The notes beneath the pieces were generated by a model. That model was not told the origin of the DNA and ran no database searches. It worked only from the letters and a program-made list of their open reading frames with translations. From NCBI RefSeq assembly GCF_003992625.1, contig NZ_RZMW01000012.1, positions 1-43,499 on the forward strand: a DNA stretch of 43,499 nt, written 5' to 3'. The position numbers and the translations under genes are program-made. Shown one piece after another: positions 16,786-22,957 of this stretch; within the stretch, counting starts at the first letter, position 1; each line of letters starts with the position of its first letter. The stretch is from Pelagibacterium lentulum (GTDB lineage: Bacteria > Pseudomonadota > Alphaproteobacteria > Rhizobiales > Devosiaceae).

Positions 16786-16818
16786 TTGACCAAATGACGT
16801 AAATTACCTACTTTACGT
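16786..16818 (+). promoter_or_regulatory. Promoter and operator of the antitoxin-toxin operon
   Basis: A -35 box TTGACC (16786-16791) stands 17 bases from a -10 box TACTTT (16809-16814). A perfect inverted repeat, ACGTAAA (16797-16803) and TTTACGT (16812-16818), covers the spacer and the -10 box. Phd-family antitoxins repress their own promoter by binding such repeats, so this is a likely operator. Confidence 0.75.
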
Positions 16819-16837
16819 GAAACGATGGAGTTGCCCA

Positions 16838-17092
16838 ATGAAGCAGTTCACGTTCTCGGAAATGAACCGATCCTCCGGAGAAATCCTGGAGGCGGCCCTG
16901 ATCGAGCCGGTCGTGCTGACCAAGCACGGCAAGGAAAAGCTCTACGTGCTTTCGGCGCGAGAATACCACCGGCTGCGCGGTGAACCCAGCCCCGCCAGGG
17001 CCTATTCCCTGCATGACGCGCCCGAGGAGGTCCACAACGAGCTCATGTCGGGGATAGACGCAATTCTCGAGAACAAGAAGCCCGATGTTTGA
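16838..17092 (+). CDS. Phd/YefM-family antitoxin
   Basis: An 84-residue antitoxin starting MKQFTFSEMNRSSGEILEAA, the standard N-terminal DNA-binding fold of Phd/YefM proteins, continuing with VVLTKHGKEKLYVLSAREY. The C-terminal third (PSPARAYSLHDAPEEVHNEL) would bind and neutralise the toxin. It should repress its own promoter through the ACGTAAA inverted repeat upstream. I chose the ATG at 16838, with GGAG nine bases before it, over one at 16817 because the family begins MK.FTF. It overlaps the toxin gene by eight bases. Confidence 0.88.
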   Translation: MKQFTFSEMNRSSGEILEAALIEPVVLTKHGKEKLYVLSAREYHRLRGEPSPARAYSLHDAPEEVHNELMSGIDAILENKKPDV

Positions 17093-17480
17093 GCAGGGGG
17101 ACGTCGCCGAGTTCTATTATCTCTGGCATCGAGAAGCACAACAGGGCGAGGAGTCCGGTCGTAAGCCTCGTCCCGTCTGCATCGTCATCAGAACGCCCGG
17201 CAATCCGGATGTCCTGTTCCTTTTTCCCTTCACCTCAAAACCACCCCTGCCCGGGCAGTTGACGTTGAGCGTACCCGAAACGGAATGCCGCCGCATCGGA
17301 CTGGCCGCTCCCTGCTGGATCATCCTCGATGAATACAATCGCGTCGAGATGGACAAGGACTACGATTTCACTTCGACCGAGCCAATGGGATCGGTGAGCG
17401 CGGCCTTTCTCCGCGAGATCGCCGCAACCATCAAGCACGCGGCCCGAACCGCTCCCCTCAAGGCTGTCAAGCGCACTTGA
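17085..17480 (+). CDS. MazF/PemK-like putative toxin
   Basis: A 131-residue protein directly downstream of the Phd-type antitoxin and overlapping it by eight bases. Features of the MazF/PemK fold are visible: FEQGDVAEF at the start, GRKPRPVCIVI (the GxxRPVVV strand), FLFPFTSKP (the vPxTS strand), and PCWIILDEYNRV later. Members cut RNA; here the activity is inferred from the fold. A Phd/YefM partner is less usual for this fold than a MazE-like one, although such swaps are known. The alternative is another small SH3-barrel toxin. Confidence 0.7.
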   Translation: MFEQGDVAEFYYLWHREAQQGEESGRKPRPVCIVIRTPGNPDVLFLFPFTSKPPLPGQLTLSVPETECRRIGLAAPCWIILDEYNRVEMDKDYDFTSTEPMGSVSAAFLREIAATIKHAARTAPLKAVKRT

Positions 17481-17815
17481 TATCGCCATCGGCGTCTCCC
17501 GCGACGGATCCGGTTCTCCAATTGGCGCTCCTGATGCGCAGCAGAGCGGGGCGCTGGTAAGCAGGTCTCGATGCAAGTGTCTCTGCGTCTCCAGTGGCGC
17601 GCATAGGGGGCTCCATGTCCCGAGGCGCTCCAATCCCGCTCTCATGCGATGGCGTCCTGGTCCGGCCCCGGATCTTCCACGATCAACCCATGAAGGGTCC
17701 GCTACGCAAAGCGTGCGGCCGCGCCGGCTTCGCCTCTGCGGTGATCGCGCCCGGGTGCCGGACCTTTGAGGAGCCATCGAGCGGGATTGGCCCGCTCCAA
17801 CGATGGAGCCCTCAG
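17481..17815. other. Intergenic region with hairpin leader of a 61-residue gene
   Basis: No gene is supported. Just before the ATG at 17816 there is a two-part hairpin: CCATCG pairs with CGATGG, and inside it AGCGGG pairs with CCCGCT around ATTGG (about 17774-17806). The base of the stem adjoins the GGAG at 17805-17808 that serves as ribosome-binding site. The rest has no recognisable content. Confidence 0.4.
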
Positions 17816-18001
17816 ATGTCGCACAACCTGGAACTCGCCCAGAAGCACGCCTGGAACCTCGCCCGCACCCTGATGACCACCGTCATCCTCTTCAAGTCCG
17901 ACGACGAATACGGCGTCCTGCCGGCCGACGAGATCGAAGACGCCGAAGTCACGCCACTCTTCGAGTACGATCCTTTCGCCGGTGCGCGGTCGGTTCACTG
18001 A
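17816..18001 (+). CDS. Small conserved hypothetical protein
   Basis: A 61-residue protein, MSHNLELAQKHAWNLARTLM at the start and acidic toward the end (GVLPADEIEDAEVTPLFEYDP). Longer in-frame starts exist upstream but lack ribosome-binding sites and would run through the hairpin. A short basic/amphipathic N-terminal helix followed by an acidic tail suggests a small binding protein. I do not recognise a family. It precedes ardC by about 320 bases. Confidence 0.6.
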   Translation: MSHNLELAQKHAWNLARTLMTTVILFKSDDEYGVLPADEIEDAEVTPLFEYDPFAGARSVH

Positions 18002-18321
18002 ACCGGCCTCGCCCTTGATGCAGCCGGCATCTGCTGCACGCCGCGCCAGGCGGAGCGCCCCGGCGCCCGCCAATGCCCCCCTCATGGCCGCGCCTTCGAA
18101 TGCGTATCGAACCGATGAGAGACAGTTTGTGGGTTCTGCCGCTCCACGCCCCCGTCCCGGACGACGCTCCTGCCGGGTCCGGTGTCGCGCGCAACGGCTT
18201 CGCCGTCCTTCACTGACGTTCCGGCCCGTAACGGGTGCGCCCGCCTCCTGATTCCCCCGGCTGACGGATCGTCGTGACGGGGCCGCGATCGGCGCGGCCT
18301 CCAGAATGGAGGTTCATGAAA
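18002..18321. promoter_or_regulatory. Leader of ardC with two overlapping hairpins
   Basis: No gene is supported in this stretch. At its end, GGCCGCG (18281-18287) pairs with CGCGGCC (18293-18299), and CCTCC (18298-18302) pairs with GGAGG (18308-18312), the ribosome-binding site of ardC. The two stems share bases 18298-18299, so they compete. This could be a simple RNA switch: forming the first stem would free the ribosome-binding site. Pairings are seen; the switch is inferred. Confidence 0.45.
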
Positions 18322-19248
18322 ATGAGCAGGAAAGACAAGCAGTCCCGCGTCGATCTTTACGCGAAGATCACCGACCGTATCGTCGCGGACCTGGATAAGG
18401 GCGTGCGCCCGTGGGTGAAGCCATGGAGTGTGGGCAACGGAACGGGCCGCATCACGCGCCCGCTACGCCACAACGGCCTGCCCTACCAGGGCATCAATAC
18501 GCTGCTTTTGTGGTCGGAAACGGTGGCCCAGGGTTTCATGTCGCCGATCTGGATGACGTTCAAGCAATCCGTCGAGCTTGGCGGTCACGTCCGCAAGGGC
18601 GAAACGGGCACGACTGTCGTCTATGCCAGCCGCTTCACGCGCACCGAGGTTGACGCGCAGGGCGATGAAGTCGAGCGGGGCATCCCGTTCCTCAAGGCGT
18701 ACACGGTCTTTTGTGCCGACCAGATCGAGGGTCTGCCCGCACATTATTATGCGGCGCCTGAGCCCGTCGCCGATCCTGTCCAGCGCATCGAGCATGCCGA
18801 CCGCTTCTTCGACAACACCGGAGCGGTCGTTCGCTATGGCGGAGACAAGGCTTATTACGCGCCTTCGTCCGACCATGTGCAACTGCCGTCGCCGGAATTC
18901 TTCCGGGATGCCGCTTCTTTTGTCGCCATCAGAGCGCACGAAACCCTGCATTGGACAGCCGCTCCCCACCGGCTGAACAGGGATCTCAGCCGCTACCATA
19001 AGGACGCCACAGACCGCGCGCGCGAAGAATTGCTCGTGGAACTCGGTGCCGCCATGCTGTGCGCGGACCTCGACATCGTTCCCGAGCTTGAGCCGAGGCC
19101 CGATCACGCCGCCTATGTCCAGAGTTGGGCGCAGGTTCTTGGCTCGGACAAGCGCGCAATCTTCCAGGCCGCGGCCCATGCGCAGCGCGCGGTCAATTAC
19201 CTCCACGACCTCCAGCCGCAGGCGGAAGAATTGGGGAGGGCGGCCTGA
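18322..19248 (+). CDS. ardC: ArdC-family antirestriction protein (copy 1)
   Basis: A protein of 308 residues with the two ArdC parts. The N-terminal single-strand-DNA-binding region contains PYQGINTLLLW and GGHVRKGETGTTVVYA. The C-terminal zincin-like metallopeptidase domain has the zinc motif HETLH in RAHETLHWT, with the downstream Glu probably in EELLVELGAAML. ArdC, known from IncW plasmid pSa, protects incoming single-stranded DNA from host nucleases and restriction. An ATG six bases upstream (18316) is possible, but GGAGG is better spaced for the one chosen. The stop codon overlaps the next start (TGATG). A second ArdC gene lies at 37191. Confidence 0.9.
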   Translation: MSRKDKQSRVDLYAKITDRIVADLDKGVRPWVKPWSVGNGTGRITRPLRHNGLPYQGINTLLLWSETVAQGFMSPIWMTFKQSVELGGHVRKGETGTTVVYASRFTRTEVDAQGDEVERGIPFLKAYTVFCADQIEGLPAHYYAAPEPVADPVQRIEHADRFFDNTGAVVRYGGDKAYYAPSSDHVQLPSPEFFRDAASFVAIRAHETLHWTAAPHRLNRDLSRYHKDATDRAREELLVELGAAMLCADLDIVPELEPRPDHAAYVQSWAQVLGSDKRAIFQAAAHAQRAVNYLHDLQPQAEELGRAA

Positions 19249-20187
19249 TGCTGCACGCTCCTGTTGCACAAGGGGAGGGCACCCAGCCCTCCTCGATCCG
19301 CCTTCGCGTCCTCAGCCTGGGCGCAGGCGTCCAATCGACCACGCTCGCCCTGATGGCCGCGCATGGTCAATTCGGGCCGCTCGATTGCGCAATCTTTGCG
19401 GACACTGGCTGGGAGCCTCGCGCCGTCTACGATCATCTGGAATGGCTGATGTCGCCCAACGTCCTGCCGTTCCCGGTTCACATCGTCTCGGCAGGTAACA
19501 TCCGCGAACAGCTTATCAATGCAGGGCAGGGCAATCGTTGGGCTTCAATCCCGGCCTTCGCCAAGACCGTGACACCGGCCGGTGCGGAGGTTCCCGTCCT
19601 CGACGAAGACAAGGAGGGCGAGCTGGTCGAGGTCGCCACGCGCCGAACGACATCCGAAACAGTTTCCATCGGCATGATCCGCCGCCAGTGCACGACCGAG
19701 TTCAAGATCGTGCCAATCCGTCGAAAGGTGCGCGAACTCGCGGGCCTGACACGCAAGCGCTCTCCTTCCTTCCCGGTCGTGGAGTCCTGGATCGGCATCT
19801 CGACAGATGAGATTGTTCGCGCAAAGCTCAGCTTCGAAGCATGGCAGGTCAAGCGCTTCCCGCTGATCGAAATGCGCATGAGCAGGCGGGACTGCCTCGC
19901 CTGGCTCCGACGGCACGACTATCCCGATCCGCCGAAAAGCGCCTGCATCGGATGCCCATTTCACTCCGACAGCCTTTGGCGATCCATGCGAGACAATGAT
20001 GCGGAAGCATGGGGCAGATGCTGTCGAGGTGGACCGGGCGATACGAACAGGCGTTCGTGGTATTCGTGGCGAGATCTTTCTGCATCGCTCCGGCATTCCC
20101 TTGGATGAAGTCGATTTGTCGACAGCGGCCGACCATGGCCAGCTCGACCTCTGGGTGAACGAGTGCGAGGGCATGTGCGGTGTCTAG
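19248..20187 (+). pseudogene. PAPS-reductase-like PP-loop protein, interrupted by a frameshift
   Basis: It reads as one gene if a single base is removed from GGGG at 20011-20014; then EAWADAVEVDRAI continues into the second frame and gives about 312 residues. The N-terminal PP-loop is LSLGAGVQSTTLALM. Cysteine motifs follow: RRQCTTEFKI, CIGCPFH and, at the end, ECEGMC. The family adenylates or reduces sulfur-related substrates; phage and plasmid members are of unknown use, and DndC of DNA phosphorothioation is a distant relative. Without the correction the first part stops at 20108. It may be a real mutation or a base-calling error in a homopolymer. Confidence 0.82.
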
Positions 20188-20455
20188 TTCTGTTCCCTCG
20201 CCATTTTCGGAAAGCAATCCGCGGTCCACGCGTCCCGAGGTTCGCAATCCTCTCCTTCGCCTGCCGACCGCACAACGCATCCGAGACTTGCCGGATCCGG
20301 TTCGGCAAAACCTGGCCCAGCTTCTCCGTGAGCTTGCCCACGACGCGCGTGGGCGTGCCGAGTCAAGCTGGCGAAGCAACAAGGCTCCGATGGCCGCCTA
20401 TTGGAAGGCCGTCAGCGTCTATGCCATGCACCTGCACCGCATCATCCGCAGGTGA
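20180..20455 (+). CDS. Small conserved hypothetical protein
   Basis: A 91-residue protein beginning with GTG and overlapping the end of the PAPS-reductase-like gene by eight bases, so it is coupled to the second part of that gene. The N-terminus is Ser/Pro-rich, followed by helices (LPDPVRQNLAQLLRELAHDARG) and an aromatic helix KAPMAAYWKAVSVYAMHLHRI. The overlap supports the view that the upstream frame is normally translated to 20187. No domain is recognised. Confidence 0.65.
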   Translation: MSSSVPSPFSESNPRSTRPEVRNPLLRLPTAQRIRDLPDPVRQNLAQLLRELAHDARGRAESSWRSNKAPMAAYWKAVSVYAMHLHRIIRR

Positions 20456-20875
20456 ACACCTCGTGATGTTGTCGCACGCGTTGTCCGGTTTCACGGATGC
20501 CGGCTGCATGACGGCGCTGAGCTCGGGCGCCGACGGGCGCAAATCCCTGCCTTTGGTCTGATTGGGACCGAGATGTCTCGCTGGTCATCATTCGCGTTTT
20601 CGCGAGAGCCGGGTCCATCTGCGTCCTCGATGTGACGGGTCTGACCGAACGCCGATCCCGCTGCGCGGGCTCTCGATCTTGTCCCGGCAACGGCCTTGGC
20701 GACTTTCTTCCCCTGCCGGCTGCGCCGCCATTCCTCGCGGTATCCAAGAAAGTCTCCCCCGGCCGCCTTCCACTCTCGTTCCAGCCCCTTCGGGGTGCAG
20801 GTCGATCGCCCCCGGTCTGTCGACCGTCATCGAGGTCGCGATGGGCGCGGCCCGAGAAACACAGGAATGAGACAC
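20456..20875. other. Intergenic region upstream of the DUF736 gene
   Basis: No convincing gene. Near the end GGTCGA and TCGACC can pair (about 20798-20823), and CATCG with CGATG follows (about 20829-20843), so the DUF736 leader is structured like those of other genes here. The ribosome-binding site is probably AGGAATGAG, 7-12 bases before the ATG. The promoter was not identified. Confidence 0.35.
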
Positions 20876-21187
20876 ATGGCTACTATCGGCACCTTCACCT
20901 CCACGGGCAACGGCTTTACCGGCGCCATCAAGACCCTCAACCTCAACGTTAAGGCCAAGCTGGTCCGCGTCGAGAACCCCTCCGACAAGGGCCCGCACTT
21001 CCGCATCTTCGCGGGCGCCAATGTCGAGCTCGGAGCCGCCTGGCAGAAGACCTCCAACGAAGGCCGCGACTACTTGTCGGTCAAGCTGGACGATCCGAGC
21101 TTCCCCGCCCCGATCTACGCCACCCTGATCGAGGTGGAGGGCGAAGATGGCCTGCAGCTGATCTGGTCCCGGCCGAACCGGGACTGA
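20876..21187 (+). CDS. DUF736 family protein
   Basis: A 103-residue protein, [20 protein letters not shown] at the start, then [21 protein letters not shown] and [10 protein letters not shown], ending LIWSRPNRD. This is the standard DUF736 layout, a small beta-rich family abundant on plasmids and integrative elements of alphaproteobacteria. Its function is unknown. It is cytoplasmic and of normal length. It is followed by a terminator-like hairpin. A fragment with the same kind of core lies at 22098-22337. Confidence 0.92.
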   Translation: MATIGTFTSTGNGFTGAIKTLNLNVKAKLVRVENPSDKGPHFRIFAGANVELGAAWQKTSNEGRDYLSVKLDDPSFPAPIYATLIEVEGEDGLQLIWSRPNRD

Positions 21188-21202
21188 CCGGTACGGCGGC
21201 GG

Positions 21203-21220
21203 CCCCGCTCAGAAGCGGGG
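21203..21220. terminator. Terminator hairpin between DUF736 and WGR genes
   Basis: CCCCGCT and AGCGGGG form a 7-bp stem around CAGA, followed by TCGCTTTGACTT. It stands between two convergent genes (DUF736 rightward, WGR leftward), so it can serve the rightward one and perhaps both. Confidence 0.65.
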
Positions 21221-21230
21221 TCGCTTTGAC

Positions 21231-21494
21231 TTATCGAGCGAGAGATCCCGGTCGATAGCCCCGCATCCTTTTGGTGCGAAGCAGTTTGAGGAAGAGGTCG
21301 ACCGCCTTCATTTCATCGTCGAAAGAGTGTTGTACCGTCTGCCCGCGCGTTCCGATCCGTCCCCAGCGGCGGATGAGACAGGCCTGGCAGAATAGTGTGC
21401 GCTCAATCGACAAGGCGTAGAACCGGGCCAAGTTTCGGTCCCTGTCCCTGCGTTCGATATAGAGGCGGAAGTGCTGTGCGATCATGGCGGACAC
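21231..21494 (-). CDS. WGR-domain protein
   Basis: An 87-residue protein that is almost entirely a WGR domain: RFYALSIERTLFCQACLIRRWGRIGTRGQ, with the signature WGRIGT, then HSFDDEMKAVDLFLKLLRTKRMRGYRPG. WGR domains bind nucleic acids and occur in poly(ADP-ribose) polymerases and MolR; stand-alone copies are common on alphaproteobacterial mobile elements and have no known role. It is cytoplasmic. Start codons at MSAM and MIAQ are both possible; the difference is three residues. Confidence 0.88.
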   Translation of the reverse strand: MSAMIAQHFRLYIERRDRDRNLARFYALSIERTLFCQACLIRRWGRIGTRGQTVQHSFDDEMKAVDLFLKLLRTKRMRGYRPGSLAR

Positions 21495-21796
21495 AATCGC
21501 GCTGGTAGGGTTCGTCGTCCAATGACAGTTTTGAATCGGCTGACTTGGAGCGATTCATTGTGGTGATGGGACGCATGATCCAAACTGTTGGCTCCGACGT
21601 ATCGAAACTGAACGGGTTTTCGTGTTCCTCATCTGGCCGAGACATGTGTTTATCCATCTTCAAAGGTGGGGTGGACTAGGTCATCGCAAGCGCGGAGGGT
21701 CTCCTAGTCTATGGGAGTAGAGATCATGATGTCAGCAGCGGGTGATACGCCATCGTTTGGCAAGTCGAATTTGTCCAGTATAACAAAGAGATAGAA
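21495..21796. other. Divergent intergenic region between the WGR gene and the next gene
   Basis: It holds the promoter of the rightward gene at 21797 and presumably that of the leftward WGR gene. A leftward frame (21403-21663) reads partly like a small protein but overlaps the WGR gene and was not accepted. Confidence 0.4.
21757..21784 (+). promoter_or_regulatory. Predicted sigma-70-type promoter
   Basis: TTGGCA (21757-21762) is 16 bases from TATAAC (21779-21784). It lies 13 bases upstream of the ATG at 21797, leaving room for only a very short leader with a weak AGAG ribosome-binding site. Confidence 0.55.
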
Positions 21797-22081
21797 ATGC
21801 AAACGATGACCCAGGAACCCGAAATCGTTGGGCGGGGAGCCGCGGAACAGGCGGTACGCGAACTCGCCCGTAAGCATAAGGTCAGCGTTTCGCGCAGCGG
21901 CCTGGATGATTGGGCGGACCAGATTACTCGTCTTGCTGATGACAATGTGACACTGGACGAAATCGAAGAACTGATCGTCGCTTTGCGCCGGGCCGGGGTG
22001 GCGGACGGCGTCGAACTTACACACTTGCATTCGCGCTATCTGGACGAGCGCGAAGCGCCTGATGATCGATCCTGTCGGTGA
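21797..22081 (+). CDS. Hypothetical helical protein
   Basis: A 94-residue protein with a good promoter just upstream. It appears to be a helical bundle (GRGAAEQAVRELARKHKVSV; LDEIEELIVALRRAGV). I do not recognise a family. The composition is that of a real protein, with amphipathic helices and usage like its neighbours, up to about residue 85; the last residues (APDDRSCR) may reflect loss of the original end, because the following frame is a start-less fragment. An ATG nine bases downstream is the alternative start. Confidence 0.6.
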   Translation: MQTMTQEPEIVGRGAAEQAVRELARKHKVSVSRSGLDDWADQITRLADDNVTLDEIEELIVALRRAGVADGVELTHLHSRYLDEREAPDDRSCR

Positions 22082-22097
22082 CGTTGCATCCCGCTGA

Positions 22098-22337
22098 AAG
22101 CATACCGAGAAAGCCCCCAAGGTCCGGCTCTTCACCAAGAGCCCGCGCAGTCGCCGTGTCGAGATCGGCGGCATTTGGCAGCGCCTCAACCGGCATGAAG
22201 AGCCATACTACACGTTGACCATCAGCACCGGCCACTCGCGCCATTACGCCAATCTCGACCGCTACCCCGGTCAGGACGATGAAACCCTCTTCGCTGTCAT
22301 AGCCAACGAATTTCCCAACGCCGAGCGCCGGTCCTGA
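22098..22337 (+). pseudogene. DUF736-like fragment without a start codon
   Basis: Directly after an in-frame TGA, an open frame of 79 codons reads KAPKVRLFTKSPRSRRVEIG, then GIWQRLNRHEEPYYTLTI, then ANLDRYPGQDDETLFAVI. The pattern IGxxW-x-R...YxxLxI...ANL resembles the core of DUF736 proteins. There is no ATG, GTG or TTG near the start of the frame, so it looks like a gene that has lost its 5' end, unless it is made by frameshift from the preceding gene. It is too conserved-looking to be chance. Confidence 0.55.
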
Positions 22338-22372
22338 CGGACCGGCCCATCCTGCGGCCTTCGGGTCGCCGG

Positions 22373-22425
22373 GACTGGGCCGTGGTCAACAAAATGTGCT
22401 ATGAAGATCGCGGATTTACGAGGAT
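22373..22425 (+). repeat. Leader repeat, copy 1, in front of the first VbhA-like gene
   Basis: It begins GACTGG, then contains AAATGTGCTA-x-GAA and, after a short gap, GATTTACGAGGAT, which includes the ribosome-binding site. The same arrangement recurs at 22683-22734 in front of the second antitoxin gene. Confidence 0.8.
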
Positions 22426-22430
22426 CAATC

Positions 22431-22643
22431 ATGGCCGCAAAGACTGTATCCCGCTTCGCCTCCAGCGACCCTGAGGACGTTGCATGGCGTGTCGAGCAGA
22501 TGCACGCCAACAACGCCATCGAGGGAATAGAACGGAATCTGGTTCTCAAGGCTTACGTCGAGAAGATGCAGCCCGCCGGATTGACGGTGGAGGAGAAAAT
22601 TCAGCGGATCGTCGACTTCGATATCGAGGCTGGAGAAACCTGA
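22431..22643 (+). CDS. VbhA-like antitoxin, first of two (altered inhibition motif)
   Basis: A 70-residue protein starting MAAKTVSRFASSDPEDVAWR. Its motif NNAIEG matches the Fic-inhibition motif [S/T]xxxE[G/N] except that Asn replaces Ser/Thr; the key Glu is kept. The second antitoxin gene 98 bases downstream has SNAMEG in the same place, and both genes share a leader repeat, so they are a tandem duplication that has diverged. In class I Fic systems the motif Glu blocks ATP binding by the toxin. Whether this copy still inhibits the Fic protein or has another target cannot be told from sequence. Confidence 0.65.
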   Translation: MAAKTVSRFASSDPEDVAWRVEQMHANNAIEGIERNLVLKAYVEKMQPAGLTVEEKIQRIVDFDIEAGET

Positions 22644-22682
22644 CTGTCAGCACCGGATTGTTCCGTTGCCGCAGGCCCCGAA

Positions 22683-22734
22683 GACTGGCCTTCGACAAGG
22701 AAATGTGCTAAGAATTTCGCAGATTTACGAGGAT
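22683..22734 (+). repeat. Leader repeat, copy 2, in front of the second VbhA-like gene
   Basis: GACTGG, AAATGTGCTAAGAA and GATTTACGAGGAT are shared with 22373-22425 with few differences. The block ends at the ribosome-binding site of the gene at 22742. It may be a shared operator or an untranslated control element, or simply a trace of the duplication. Confidence 0.8.
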
Positions 22735-22741
22735 TTTGACA

Positions 22742-22957
22742 ATGGCTGTCGCAGTCGCCAGGAAGCCTGTTTCCCCGATCTCCGAAACGGAGAAAGAGCG
22801 CCGTCGCAGGATCGTGCGTCGTGCATTCCGCTCGAACGCGATGGAAGGCCTTCGCCCGAATCCGGACTGTCAGCCGGTGTTCGACGCCTATATTGCTGGT
22901 GAGATCGAGTTTGATGAACTCGGTCCGAGGATCGACGCGATACTCGCATTGCGTTGA
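22742..22957 (+). CDS. vbhA: VbhA-family antitoxin of the Fic toxin
   Basis: A 71-residue antitoxin with the class I Fic-inhibition motif SNAMEG (Ser...Glu-Gly, about residues 31-36) followed by NPDCQPVFDAYIAGEIEFDEL, the usual VbhA three-helix layout. The Glu is expected to point into the ATP site of the Fic partner and prevent AMP transfer. The stop codon overlaps the start codon of the Fic gene (TGATG), typical for vbhA-vbhT. The ATG is chosen because GAGG stands about 10 bases upstream within the leader repeat. Confidence 0.85.
   Translation: MAVAVARKPVSPISETEKERRRRIVRRAFRSNAMEGLRPNPDCQPVFDAYIAGEIEFDELGPRIDAILALR

Noticed and set aside
21403-21663. Leftward frame of 86 codons overlapping the WGR gene
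   Set aside because: The overlap with the WGR domain is in another frame, and only the first part looks protein-like. There is no clear evidence for translation.
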